The notes below the pieces were generated by a model. The model made no database searches and was not told the origin of the DNA. It saw nothing but the letters and a program-made list of their open reading frames with translations. DNA of 64,000 nt from JALOTE01 sp031422195 (GTDB lineage Bacteria; Pseudomonadota; Alphaproteobacteria; Rhizobiales; Rhizobiaceae): assembly GCA_031422195.1 (NCBI GenBank), contig JANOPZ010000031.1:37333-101332 (forward strand). Direction: 5' to 3'. How positions within the stretch are numbered: the stretch's first letter is position 1; the number at the start of each line of letters is the position of its first letter. Both the position numbers and the translations under genes were made by a program. Of the stretch, positions 17,980 to 27,030 are shown in pieces.

Positions 17980-19683
17980 TTATTTGGCGCGTGACCAATC
18001 AGACGCATTCCACAATTCAGAATCCCAGGTGTTGAGCACAACACCGGCAAGCGTATTGGAATGGGCAGACAAGCGTCCACGGTCGGCCAACGGCACGATA
18101 ACCATCGAGTCTTTGGTCAGCATATCATTGAGCTTTTTCGCCAGTTCGCCGCGTTTGGCCATATCTTGGGTTTTGCCAAGTTCGGCAACCATGGCGTCAT
18201 AGGCCGGGTCACAGAAACGGTTGATGTTTTCACCTTGCCATTGGTTGGCCGGGCTTGGAATTTTATTGCAGAGATAACCGGCCAAATATGGCTCTGGATC
18301 AGTGCCATCAAAGTTGTTGGCATACATTTCAACGTCGGCATAAAATTTCTGGAAAGTATCCGGTGAACCGGCATCACCGCCAAAATAAACCGAAGCATCA
18401 ATGGCTTTGAGTTCAACTTCAACACCGATAGAATTCCACCAGCCTTTGACAAGCGCCTGAAAATCCTGACGCACAGGGTTGACGGATGTTTGATAGAGCA
18501 GTGACAGTTTCTTGCCGTCTTTATCCAAAATGCCATCGGCATCGCTGTCTGCCCAACCGGCTTCGGCGAGTAATGCTTTTGCGCCATCAATGTTCTGGGG
18601 GATACAACCAGTATTGTCAGAAGCAAAAATTGCCGGAGATGGAACCAGATTGCACGTCGGGCGGGCCGCTTCTCCATAGCCAACGGCAACCAAAAGTGTG
18701 CGGTCAATGGCCATTGAAAGTGCGGTGCGCACTTTAATATCCGACAAAATCGGGTGCGGATGCTTAACCGTTGAGCGTTCGCCTTCCGGCAAAGCAGCTG
18801 ACGGGTCGGTCAAGTTCATCTCAATGCGTTCAACCAAGGTGCCGAATGCGTTGACGAAAACGCCTTTGCCGCCAGCCTTCATTTGGGCCTGCAAATCGGG
18901 GTTGATTTGGGTGTTCCACGCATAATCAACTTCACCGGTTTCCATTACGGCACGTGCAGCCGCCGCGGCATCGCCGCCGCCTTTGAGTGTCATGGTCGCA
19001 AAAGCAGGTTTGGCAGGGTCACGGTAGTTCGGGTTTGCAGCAAGCGACACGACATCGTTTACTTTGAAATCGGTGACCATGAACGGGCCGGTGCCGATTG
19101 GCTTGTTATTTTGTTCGGTGCAGGTTGAAGCGGCAACGCCGAGACATTTCTCAAACTGGGCTTTTTGGATGATCGGCGACGTGCCGCCAACAAAGGCTTG
19201 ATAAGGGTTTGGCTTAGGTGCTTTGAATTTTACAATTACGGTTGCTGCATCCGGGGTTTCAATGGAGGCAATGCCCTCATAACGGCCGCCCTGTGCGCAG
19301 CCGCCTTCAGGCGCGGTGCAATAATCATGGCTGAATTTAACGTCTGCTGACGTTATAGGTGAGCCATCAGACCATTTGAGGTCGGGCTTTAGCTTCCATG
19401 TGATGGAGGTGAAATCAGCGGCAACGCCGCCATTGGCCACGGTTGGCACTTCAACGGCAAGGCGCGAGAACACATCGCCATTCTGGTCAAAGCCTGCGAG
19501 TGGCTCGAGAACCAACGATGCCGCCTCAACATCTTTTGTGCCGCCGGACAAATAAGGGTTCATACCGGATACTGCCTGCCAATAGAGCACGTTGACATTG
19601 CCGTCCGCGCCACGTTCGGCAAAAGCTTGGGGCGCAAGCGCTATCAGCGCGGCAGCTCCGAGAAGCATGGTTTTAAGTTTCAT
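17980..19683 (-). CDS. Peptide ABC transporter, substrate-binding protein (SBP family 5)
   Basis: A large periplasmic binding protein of about 567 residues, of the OppA/DppA type. The signal peptide MKLKTMLLGAAALIALAPQAFA is preceded by a strong ribosome site (gggag) on the minus strand, which decides the ATG at 19683 over the open frame to 19764. The family 5 motif ITWKLKPDLKWSDGSPITSADVKFSHD is at about residues 80-110. The ligand is probably a peptide or peptide-like compound. The neighbouring M20 amidohydrolase fits import followed by hydrolysis. Confidence 0.87.
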   Translation of the reverse strand: MKLKTMLLGAAALIALAPQAFAERGADGNVNVLYWQAVSGMNPYLSGGTKDVEAASLVLEPLAGFDQNGDVFSRLAVEVPTVANGGVAADFTSITWKLKPDLKWSDGSPITSADVKFSHDYCTAPEGGCAQGGRYEGIASIETPDAATVIVKFKAPKPNPYQAFVGGTSPIIQKAQFEKCLGVAASTCTEQNNKPIGTGPFMVTDFKVNDVVSLAANPNYRDPAKPAFATMTLKGGGDAAAAARAVMETGEVDYAWNTQINPDLQAQMKAGGKGVFVNAFGTLVERIEMNLTDPSAALPEGERSTVKHPHPILSDIKVRTALSMAIDRTLLVAVGYGEAARPTCNLVPSPAIFASDNTGCIPQNIDGAKALLAEAGWADSDADGILDKDGKKLSLLYQTSVNPVRQDFQALVKGWWNSIGVEVELKAIDASVYFGGDAGSPDTFQKFYADVEMYANNFDGTDPEPYLAGYLCNKIPSPANQWQGENINRFCDPAYDAMVAELGKTQDMAKRGELAKKLNDMLTKDSMVIVPLADRGRLSAHSNTLAGVVLNTWDSELWNASDWSRAK

Positions 19684-19804
19684 TATTGAAATCTCCCTTT
19701 TTGATGGTCGGTTGGCGTCTTTGTTTTTGTCCGGTGCCAGTATCCTGTCGGATCTTGTCACCATGATAACTTTAATTCATCCCATATGGCCGCGAAAAGC
19801 AAGC

Positions 19805-19837
19805 GTGACAGTTCACCTTAACGTAAGGTTATGTCAC
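19805..19837. promoter_or_regulatory. Nested inverted repeat in the divergent opp promoter region
   Basis: Outer arms gtgaca / tgtcac and inner arms acctta / taaggt around a 3-base centre, in the spacer between the binding-protein gene (minus) and the ATPase gene (plus). The nested dyad looks like a binding site for a dimeric regulator. No candidate regulator gene is adjacent. Confidence 0.4.
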
Positions 19838-19925
19838 TTGCGGCTTCTGGCCATCCACAACGGCGTTTGACACAAGGCGTGAAACCCGCGCAAAGTTCTA
19901 TTTTTGTAAGGAAGGCGCAATCGAT

Positions 19926-21740
19926 ATGGTGCAAATGCCGCTGGTGGCGATTTCAGGTTTGCGCGTAGAATTTGAAACGCGCGGCGGCACTGTTGCCGGT
20001 GTTGAAGATGTATCTTTTCACATCAACCCCGGCGAAACGGTTTGCGTGGTGGGCGAATCCGGCTCCGGCAAATCGGTCACCTCAATGTCTGTAATGCGGC
20101 TGATTGATTACAGCGGCGGCAAAATTGCCAAGGGTTCGATCTTATTCACCAGCAAGGATGGCGCGCAAACCAACCTTGTTGATGTTGATGCCAGTGCAAT
20201 GCGCCACACACGCGGACGCGATATCGGCATGATTTTTCAAGAGCCGATGACCTCGCTCAACCCGGTTTTCAAAATTGGCGAACAATTGATCGAGGGCCTG
20301 CGTGAGCACGAAGGTCTGTCGCGAACAGATTGTGAAAAGCGCGCGATTGAATTGTTGCGCGAAGTGCGCATCCCCGAACCTGAGCGGCGCCTTGGCCAAT
20401 ATCCGCATGAGCTTTCCGGCGGCATGCGGCAACGTATCGTGATTGCGATGGCGATGGCCTGCAAGCCTAGACTTTTGATTGCCGATGAGCCGACAACCGC
20501 ATTGGATGTCACCATTCAGGCTGAGATTTTAGCGCTGATCAACCGGCTTAAACGCGAAACCGGTATGGCGGTGATGTTCATCACCCATGATATGGCAGTT
20601 GTGGCGCAAATGGCCGACCGCGTTGTGGTGATGTATAAGGGCCGCAAGGTTGAAGAGGGCCCGGTCGAAGAGATTTTTGCCGCGCCAAAGCATGATTATA
20701 CCAAGGCGCTGCTGGCTGCCGTGCCGCGTTTGGGTGAGATGACAGGTAAGGCGTCGCCTGAGCGATTCAGGTTGATTGGTGACGTGGAAACCGGTGCCAA
20801 TGCGCCGGTGCTCGCAGATGCCCGTGTGCTACTCGATGTTAAAAACCTTATGACGCGATTTCCCGTCAAGAAGGGTTTATTTCGCCGCACGGTTGCCAAT
20901 GTGCATGCCGTTGAAGATGTATCTTTCAGCTTGAAATTTGGGCAAACCTTGTCGTTGGTTGGTGAGAGCGGTTGTGGTAAATCCACCTGCGGTCGCTCGA
21001 TTTTAAGGTTGATTGAGCCCTTGTCCGGCAAAGTGTCGCTGGATGGTGTCGATGTGGCAAGCCTTAATGATAATGAATTGCGCTTAGCGCGGCGCGATAT
21101 GCAGATGGTTTTTCAAGACCCGTTTGCCTCGCTCAATCCGCAAATGCGATTGATGGATCAAGTAGCTGAGCCGCTGCTGAACTTTGGCGTTGGCAATGCT
21201 CATGAGCGGCAAGACCGCGTGGCGCAACTGTTTGACCGGGTAGAGTTGCCGCGCTCATTTATGAAGCGGTTCCCGCATGAACTTTCCGGCGGCCAGCGCC
21301 AGCGTATCGCAATTGCACGGGCTTTAGCACTCAACCCGAAATTGATTATTGCCGATGAGGCCGTGTCGGCGTTGGATGTTTCCGTGCAGGCGCAAGTGCT
21401 TAACTTGTTTTTGGAATTGCAGGCCGAGCTTGGGGTCTCAATTTTATTCATCAGCCATGATATGGCGGTTGTAGAGCGCGTTTCGCACAATGTGGCGGTG
21501 ATGTATTTGGGACGCATTGTTGAACTCGGCACTCGCGCTCAAGTGTTTGAAAACCCGTATCACGCCTATACGCAATCGCTGCTTAAGGCCATTCCGGTTG
21601 CTGATCCGACAAAGCGCAAAAATGAGAGCGAATTGAACTTCAAGCCAATCCCGTCGCCGATTTTCCCTATTGGTTATGAGCCAAAGCCCTCGATTTATGA
21701 TGAAGTTGAGCCGGGGCATTTTGTGCTACAGCAGGTTTAA
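19926..21740 (+). CDS. Peptide ABC transporter, fused double ATP-binding protein
   Basis: A 604-residue protein carrying two complete ABC ATPase domains, equivalent to OppD plus OppF in one chain (GsiA/YejF style). Domain 1 has Walker A GESGSGKS near residue 41 and signature LSGGMRQRIVIA. Domain 2 has Walker A GESGCGKST near residue 346 and signature LSGGQRQRIAIA. Each has an oligopeptide-type C-terminal extension (HDYTKALLAAVPRLG; YHAYTQSLLKAIPVADP). It is divergent from the rest of the transporter and followed by an M20 hydrolase. Confidence 0.9.
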   Translation: MVQMPLVAISGLRVEFETRGGTVAGVEDVSFHINPGETVCVVGESGSGKSVTSMSVMRLIDYSGGKIAKGSILFTSKDGAQTNLVDVDASAMRHTRGRDIGMIFQEPMTSLNPVFKIGEQLIEGLREHEGLSRTDCEKRAIELLREVRIPEPERRLGQYPHELSGGMRQRIVIAMAMACKPRLLIADEPTTALDVTIQAEILALINRLKRETGMAVMFITHDMAVVAQMADRVVVMYKGRKVEEGPVEEIFAAPKHDYTKALLAAVPRLGEMTGKASPERFRLIGDVETGANAPVLADARVLLDVKNLMTRFPVKKGLFRRTVANVHAVEDVSFSLKFGQTLSLVGESGCGKSTCGRSILRLIEPLSGKVSLDGVDVASLNDNELRLARRDMQMVFQDPFASLNPQMRLMDQVAEPLLNFGVGNAHERQDRVAQLFDRVELPRSFMKRFPHELSGGQRQRIAIARALALNPKLIIADEAVSALDVSVQAQVLNLFLELQAELGVSILFISHDMAVVERVSHNVAVMYLGRIVELGTRAQVFENPYHAYTQSLLKAIPVADPTKRKNESELNFKPIPSPIFPIGYEPKPSIYDEVEPGHFVLQQV

Positions 21741-21805
21741 GTTTTGCAATTGCAGCCCTATAATCAAGGTATTATTTTAGCGCTAAATGCGCAGGAGTTT
21801 TCAAA

Positions 21806-22975
21806 ATGCCCATCAAAAACCGCATTGCAGAAATGCACGATGAAGTCACCGCTTGGCGGCGCGATTTGCATGAGCATCCGGAACTGTTGTTTGACACGCA
21901 CCGCACGTCAGCCGTGGTGGCAGACAAGCTCAAAGAATTTGGCTGCGATGAGGTTGCTACCGGCATCGGGCGCACCGGCGTTGTCGGGGTGATTAAGGGC
22001 CGCGCGGACACAAAAGGCCGCGTTGTTGGCCTTCGCGCCGATATGGATGCGCTGCCGATTTTTGAGGCGACCGGTTTGCCATACGCGTCAAAAACCTCCG
22101 GCAAAATGCATGCTTGCGGCCATGACGGACACACTGCCATGTTGCTTGGTGCGGCCAAATATCTCAGCGAAACCCGCAATTTTGACGGCACCGTTGTTGT
22201 GATTTTCCAGCCCGCCGAAGAAGGCGGCGGCGGCGGGCGCGAAATGGTCAATGACGGCATGATGGAACGTTTCAACATTCAAGAAGTTTACGGCATGCAC
22301 AATATGCCTGGTCTGCCGATAGGCCAGTTTGCTATTCGCTCTGGCGCGTTTTTTGCTTCAGCTGACCAGTTTGTCATTGATGTTCAAGGCCGGGGCGGGC
22401 ACGCAGCAAAGCCCAATGAGGCAATAGATACAACCTTGATTGCCAGCCATATCGTTGTTGCGTTGCAAATGGTGGCGTCACGCATCATTGATCCTGTCAA
22501 AGCCGTTGTGGTATCGGTGACTTCGTTTGTCACTGAAAGTCAGGCGCATAATGTGATCCCCGAGCACGTTAAGCTAAAAGGGACCGTGCGCACGCTTGAC
22601 GCCGATGTACGCGATCTGGCTGAAGCGCGCGTGATTTCAATTGCCGAAGCCACCGCTGCCGCGTTTGGTGCAAAGGCAAAAGTCACTTATTCGCGTGGCT
22701 ATCCGGTGATGGTCAACGCGACACGCGAAACTGGTTTTGCAGCAGAAGCCGCCGCCAAAGTTTCCGGCCAGTTTGTTGATGTTAATTCGCCATCCATCAT
22801 GGGCGGCGAGGATTTTGCCTATATGCTCAACGCACGGCCCGGTGCCTATATTTTGATGGGCAATGGCGACACTGCGGGGCTGCATCACCCAGAATATAAT
22901 TTTGATGATGATGCGATACCAATGGGTGCCAGCTGGTGGGCGGAAATGGCGGAAAGTAGAATGCCGGTTGGGTGA
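21806..22975 (+). CDS. M20 family amidohydrolase (hippurate hydrolase-like)
   Basis: A 389-residue zinc amidohydrolase of the HipO/AbgB/IAA-amino-acid hydrolase group. Metal-site motifs are MHACGHDGHTAMLLGAA (about residues 100-115), FQPAEEGGGGG, YGMHNMPGLPIGQ and MGGEDFAYML. These enzymes hydrolyse N-acyl amino acids. It lies 65 bases after the peptide ATPase gene on the same strand, consistent with processing an imported N-acylated or peptide substrate. The precise substrate is unknown. Confidence 0.87.
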   Translation: MPIKNRIAEMHDEVTAWRRDLHEHPELLFDTHRTSAVVADKLKEFGCDEVATGIGRTGVVGVIKGRADTKGRVVGLRADMDALPIFEATGLPYASKTSGKMHACGHDGHTAMLLGAAKYLSETRNFDGTVVVIFQPAEEGGGGGREMVNDGMMERFNIQEVYGMHNMPGLPIGQFAIRSGAFFASADQFVIDVQGRGGHAAKPNEAIDTTLIASHIVVALQMVASRIIDPVKAVVVSVTSFVTESQAHNVIPEHVKLKGTVRTLDADVRDLAEARVISIAEATAAAFGAKAKVTYSRGYPVMVNATRETGFAAEAAAKVSGQFVDVNSPSIMGGEDFAYMLNARPGAYILMGNGDTAGLHHPEYNFDDDAIPMGASWWAEMAESRMPVG

Positions 22976-23001
22976 ATACGGCAGCCGCCGGTTTTGGGAA
23001 T

Positions 23002-23103
23002 TAGTCACCCCCGCCTCTTTTTTTGTGAGGGGGCCAGACTTTCTTCTAAACTACCAAAATCCGAAACACGTCTGGGTCCCCGCAATAAATGCGAGGATGA
23101 CTA
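23002..23103. repeat. Family A composite palindromic element, copy 1
   Basis: A 102-base element with tagtca and tgacta at the two ends. It consists of a left hairpin (cccccgcctc ... gtgaggggg), a spacer starting ccagactttctt, and a right hairpin (gtctgggtccccgc ... gcgaggatgac). Its last bases overlap the 3' end of the small membrane protein gene at 23101. The same structure recurs at 44570-44690. No coding capacity. Confidence 0.75.
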
Positions 23104-23388
23104 TGATCTGATATTTCGCCGCCGCAGCCGCAGCCACAAGTCGGCAAGGTGAGCCACAAAACCAAACGATAGAAACACCAATATCCAAACCGGGTTTGCG
23201 TCACGCATCGCCGCGAGCAATGCGCAGAGCATGGCAATGCCGGAAACTGCGTTCGGGATCATCAAGGCCGGGCCAGATAATTTGCGTCCGAACCATATGA
23301 ATACAGTCAGTTCACCAACCAAAATAAAAATGGAAATCAGCGCGACCAAGCCGTCATTAGTGAAAAACGCAACGATTGAATTTAGCAT
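23101..23388 (-). CDS. Small membrane protein downstream of bchP
   Basis: A 95-residue protein with hydrophobic segments at about residues 14-32, 41-60 and 66-84 and a basic tail (LRLRRRNIRS). The ATG lies six bases after the bchP stop, so it is probably the last gene of the bchG - pucC-like - bchP unit. I do not recognise a family. Its 3' end touches a palindromic element, so the C-terminus may have been altered by that insertion. Confidence 0.55.
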   Translation of the reverse strand: MLNSIVAFFTNDGLVALISIFILVGELTVFIWFGRKLSGPALMIPNAVSGIAMLCALLAAMRDANPVWILVFLSFGFVAHLADLWLRLRRRNIRS

Positions 23389-23394
23389 CTCGGG

Positions 23395-24615
23395 TCAAGC
23401 GTTTTTAGGACTGAAGCCCAAGAGCGTACGAACGTCTTTCACAAATACGCGCAGTTGCGCACGCCAATCGCGTTTGGAAATTTTCTTATTGAGATAGCTT
23501 TCCCACGTCAGGCGCTGCACATCGGGGTCATCGCATAGCTTCACAAATTGTTCACGGCTTTTGTCATTTCGATACCAAATGGCTTGGAGCACACCGAGAA
23601 TGAAAAACACTTTGCCGTGGGTTTTCATGAATTTTTTGCGGGCATGTTTAAGCGCGCCCGCTTTTCCGGTCGCCAAAAATTCAGCTGTGGCTTCAGCGCA
23701 AAGCTCGCCCGCCAGCATGGCATAATAAATGCCTTCGCCAGATGAGGGTGCAACCACACCGGCGCTGTCACCGGCGAGCAAAACGGCTTTGCCATCATCC
23801 CAGCGGCGCAGCGGTTTAAGCGGTAATGGCGCGCCTTCTTTGCGGATGGTTTTAGCATTAGCTAAACCGGCGCGCTCACGGAGAATGCGGGTGGCCTCTT
23901 TCATATCAAAGTCTTTATGCGCGGTGCCAACACCGATTGAGGCTTGGCCTCCATGCGGGAAAACCCAGCCGTAAAAATCAGGTGAAATTTTTCCTTCATA
24001 AATCACGTCGCAGCGGGCAGGGTGGTAATTTTCGGTGTCACTGGTAAGCGGGGCCTCAACGACTTCATGGTAGGCGAGCACGTATTTCGGCGTTTTATTG
24101 GGGCCAAGGGCGGCTTTTCGCACAGGCGATTTTGCGCCGTCTGCCCCAATGATGGCGCGGGCTGTGTAAGTGACGGCTTCATGCTCAGCGGTTTTAGCTG
24201 CAAAATGCGCAACCACAGCGCCGTCGTCGCGGTAATCGAGCGATTTGAATGTGCCGGTGAATTTGGTGGCTCCCGCTGCATAGGCGCGTTCCCGCAAATA
24301 GGGGTCAAACGTATCGCGGTCGACCATGCCGACATAGCCGATGTCGCCAATGGCCATATCGATGAATTTGCCAGAAGGCGCAATCATACGGGCTGCGCCG
24401 ATGCGGGCTTTGATCTGGCTCTCATGGATATTGAAATCGCGGATGGCTTTGGTGGGTATCGCGCCGCCACAGGGTTTTACGCGGCCCTCGCGATCAACAA
24501 GCAAAACCTTTCTGCCGCGCAGTGCCAGCCATTCGGCGGCAATTGCTCCAGATGGTCCGCCGCCAACGACAATCACATCAAAATCCGTAGCGGCTTGATT
24601 TTTTTTGGCCATCAT
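23395..24615 (-). CDS. bchP: Geranylgeranyl diphosphate / geranylgeranyl-bacteriochlorophyll reductase
   Basis: A 406-residue FAD-dependent reductase. It has the Rossmann motif VVGGGPSGAIAAEWLALRG near residue 15, GADGAKSPVR, and GDSAGVVAPSSGEGIYYAM for FAD binding. These are characteristic of BchP/ChlP, which reduces the geranylgeranyl tail of bacteriochlorophyll to phytyl. Two ATG codons in a row occur (24615 and 24612). The start abuts the stop of the pucC-like gene. Confidence 0.92.
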   Translation of the reverse strand: MMAKKNQAATDFDVIVVGGGPSGAIAAEWLALRGRKVLLVDREGRVKPCGGAIPTKAIRDFNIHESQIKARIGAARMIAPSGKFIDMAIGDIGYVGMVDRDTFDPYLRERAYAAGATKFTGTFKSLDYRDDGAVVAHFAAKTAEHEAVTYTARAIIGADGAKSPVRKAALGPNKTPKYVLAYHEVVEAPLTSDTENYHPARCDVIYEGKISPDFYGWVFPHGGQASIGVGTAHKDFDMKEATRILRERAGLANAKTIRKEGAPLPLKPLRRWDDGKAVLLAGDSAGVVAPSSGEGIYYAMLAGELCAEATAEFLATGKAGALKHARKKFMKTHGKVFFILGVLQAIWYRNDKSREQFVKLCDDPDVQRLTWESYLNKKISKRDWRAQLRVFVKDVRTLLGFSPKNA

Positions 24616-26010
24616 TTACTCCGCCGGTTGCAGCGTTAAAGAGGATTGAAATTGTGGGTTTGGTGCATTTGCACCCGAATTTGTATCCGAATTTGCACCC
24701 GGGTTTGTACCCGAGTTTGCACCCATGCTGATGCGAACGGCGATGATTGCACTGACGACGAACAGACACGCTTCGACGCCGAAAACGAGGGCATAAGAAA
24801 ACGGAACATTTCCGGTTATGGCCTGTGTCACACTAACGCCAACTGTGCCACTAAAGCCCCCAAGGCCAAAAGCGATGGCTTGCGCTGCACCCCAAACGCC
24901 CATCCTTATTCCTTCGGCGTCGCCGTTTTTGTTGCCTTGTCCAGCAAGTGTCATCATTGCACCAATAGCAGCGATGGAAAACATGCCATTGAAAAAACCG
25001 AGTGCCATGACGTTGGCCTTAAGCGGCCAAAAGGCTGTTGCGCTGGCAGAGGCAGCAATGCCTGTCAAAGCCAACGCTGAACCAAGGCAGCCAACGATTG
25101 TGAAGCCCTTAAGCAGTTTGGGATTACGCCCAAAAGGCATAGTGCCAATAAGACCGACCAGAACCATGCCAATCAAAATGCCGCCGTGCTGCGTGCCAGA
25201 AAGGCTGGTGGTTTGTCCGGGCGTAAAGCCAAACAGCAGGCCGGCGAAAGGCTCTAGGATCAAATCCTGTGTGGAATAGGCCAGCATTGAGAGAAAGATG
25301 AAAATTGTGAAAAGCCGTGCTTCATTGTCAGCCCAAGTCTCGCGCAGCCGGTTGGCAAAACTTGTCGAAGCTTGTTGATGCTTGATTTCTTGCGCAACTG
25401 CGATGTTGGTTTTTTCAAGCCGGAACAACGCTAAAGCCGTGAGAGAAATGGCAATTGCGCCAGTAATCGCCGTGATTATGATCAGTCGCTGATGCGAATA
25501 GGGATCAAGCAATTTACCGGTTGTTGCCGCGGTGATCACGATACCGGCGATCATCATAATCCAGACAATTGTTGCGGCGGCAGGTCGTTTGGCTGCAGGT
25601 GTGCGATTTGCGAGCAAGGCTAGCAGCGAAGTGCCCGCCGCTCCGATGCCCATGCCAATTAGGATGTAAGTCGCGCAGGCTAGCCCAAAGCCAGTCCAGA
25701 AGTGAGTGCCGATGATCAGTGTGGTTGAAGCTGCGCCAGTGCCAGCAAAAGCCAGCAAAGCGGTGCCACCGACGATCCAGTGACTGCGTTTTGTTTTGCT
25801 GATATCGGAGCCATGGCCAAACAGTGGCCGTGAGAGTTGCACGGCATAATGCAGGCCAACAAGAAACCCTGGAACGATTGCTGCAAGCGATAATTCCACC
25901 ACCATCACGCGGTTGAGCGTTGAGGTTGTCAACACCACCATAGCGCCCAGACAGGCTTGCACCAGACCAAGGCGCATAATCGAAAGCCAGCCGAATTGTT
26001 GAGCGTTCAT
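24616..26010 (-). CDS. PucC/BchP-linked MFS protein (light-harvesting assembly family)
   Basis: A 464-residue protein of the bacteriochlorophyll-delivery branch of the major facilitator superfamily (PucC/LhaA/ORF428). It has about 12 membrane segments, with STLNRVMVVELSLAAIVPGFLVGLHYAVQLSRP and GAAQAIAFGLGGFSGT as family signatures. Its place between bchG and bchP corresponds to ORF428 of Rhodobacter clusters. It overlaps bchG by four bases. The C-terminus carries a five-unit 4-residue repeat (GANS/GTNP/DTNS type). It is a paralogue of the lhaA gene at 37532. Confidence 0.88.
   Translation of the reverse strand: MNAQQFGWLSIMRLGLVQACLGAMVVLTTSTLNRVMVVELSLAAIVPGFLVGLHYAVQLSRPLFGHGSDISKTKRSHWIVGGTALLAFAGTGAASTTLIIGTHFWTGFGLACATYILIGMGIGAAGTSLLALLANRTPAAKRPAAATIVWIMMIAGIVITAATTGKLLDPYSHQRLIIITAITGAIAISLTALALFRLEKTNIAVAQEIKHQQASTSFANRLRETWADNEARLFTIFIFLSMLAYSTQDLILEPFAGLLFGFTPGQTTSLSGTQHGGILIGMVLVGLIGTMPFGRNPKLLKGFTIVGCLGSALALTGIAASASATAFWPLKANVMALGFFNGMFSIAAIGAMMTLAGQGNKNGDAEGIRMGVWGAAQAIAFGLGGFSGTVGVSVTQAITGNVPFSYALVFGVEACLFVVSAIIAVRISMGANSGTNPGANSDTNSGANAPNPQFQSSLTLQPAE
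24668..24727. repeat. 12-bp coding tandem repeat in the pucC-like gene
   Basis: Five imperfect copies of a 12-base unit (consensus tttgcacccgaa on the plus strand). On the minus strand they encode GANS GTNP GANS DTNS GANA near the C-terminus. Because the unit is a multiple of three, copy-number change keeps the frame. Confidence 0.85.
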
Positions 26011-26948
26011 CTGATCAACCCCGTGATTGAGGGTAAGGCCGTCGCTGTCACCATCATGCCGGTGACATAAAGCAAAACGCCAAAGGCGCTGACACCAAGC
26101 GCGCGTTCAACAGGTTTGCGGCTGAACCAGTATAACAATGCCGCTTGCGCCAAAACCAAAATGCAAACCGCTAATGCATGGGCGGGTTTGCTCCAATTGA
26201 CGAGCAGTGCAATAACGGCAGCCTGTGCGCTCAGCATTGAAAACGCTGTCCAATCTGCCGCGCCGCGCGCGCCCAGCTGTACAGGCAGACTTCCAACGCC
26301 CAACTCTGTGTCGCCTTTGATGGCTTTGAAATCATTGAGCGTGAGAATGCCGTGAGCGCCAAAACCATAGAGAAATGCCATGACGCAGGTTTGCCATGAG
26401 GGCAGAACACCTAAAGTTGCAGCAGCGGCGGTAAACCATGGCAGGCTCTCGTATGAAAAGCCCACGGCACCATTTCCAAACCAGCCGTTGAGTTTCAGCC
26501 GGAAGGGCGGTGCGCTATAGGCCCAAGCGGCGGCAAGGCCAACAAGCGTAGCCAAAAACACCCAAAGGCCAAGTGTGACTGCAAAAGCTGCCGAAATGAA
26601 TGTGCCTGCGATCGCAACATAAAGCCCCCAGCGGCCGGGCATACGGCCCGACGGAATAACGCGGTTTGGCTCATTGATGGCATCCACATGGCGGTCGAAC
26701 CAATCATTGACCGCTTGGCTGGTGCCGCAAACCATTGGGCCTGCAAGAACAACACCGCCAATGACATAAGCCAAACGATCTGTGTGGAGGCCGCCTGCAA
26801 ATAGACCGGCTGAGACGGCACCGCAAAAATAAGCCCACATCGGCGGAAACCATGTGACAGGTTTGAGCAGCTCCAGCACAGCTTTCGCAGACGGCGCGGC
26901 GCGGCCTTTCGGGGCGACTTTTAATTTGGTTGCAGGAGCGATCACCAT
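26007..26948 (-). CDS. bchG: Bacteriochlorophyll synthase (geranylgeranyltransferase)
   Basis: A 313-residue UbiA-family prenyltransferase with about eight or nine membrane segments. The Asp-rich motif is NDWFDRHVDAINEPNRVIPSG (about residues 85-105), with a second motif near LNDFKAIKGDTELGVGSLP. It attaches the geranylgeranyl tail to bacteriochlorophyllide a. The start ATG lies 82 bases from the ppsR stop on the same strand. It is followed by the pucC-like gene with a four-base overlap. Confidence 0.93.
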   Translation of the reverse strand: MVIAPATKLKVAPKGRAAPSAKAVLELLKPVTWFPPMWAYFCGAVSAGLFAGGLHTDRLAYVIGGVVLAGPMVCGTSQAVNDWFDRHVDAINEPNRVIPSGRMPGRWGLYVAIAGTFISAAFAVTLGLWVFLATLVGLAAAWAYSAPPFRLKLNGWFGNGAVGFSYESLPWFTAAAATLGVLPSWQTCVMAFLYGFGAHGILTLNDFKAIKGDTELGVGSLPVQLGARGAADWTAFSMLSAQAAVIALLVNWSKPAHALAVCILVLAQAALLYWFSRKPVERALGVSAFGVLLYVTGMMVTATALPSITGLIR

Positions 26949-26978
26949 CTCAGGATGCTAGACGTGTCGTTTGAGAGG

Positions 26979-26996
26979 TGTCAATTCGACTAGACG
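26979..26996. promoter_or_regulatory. Near-consensus PpsR site upstream of bchG
   Basis: TGT-N12-ACG, one base off the TGT-N12-ACA consensus, 31 bases upstream of the bchG start in the ppsR-bchG gap. It could give bchG-bchP its own PpsR-controlled promoter. Confidence 0.35.
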
Positions 26997-27030
26997 ATTA
27001 GAAATGTCTAATAAAGATTAGGAAAGAGGA

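Noticed and set aside
24646..25080. Plus-strand open frame rich in Cys, Thr and Arg
   Set aside because: It is antisense to the pucC-like gene and its repetitive start comes from the 12-bp coding repeat on the other strand.
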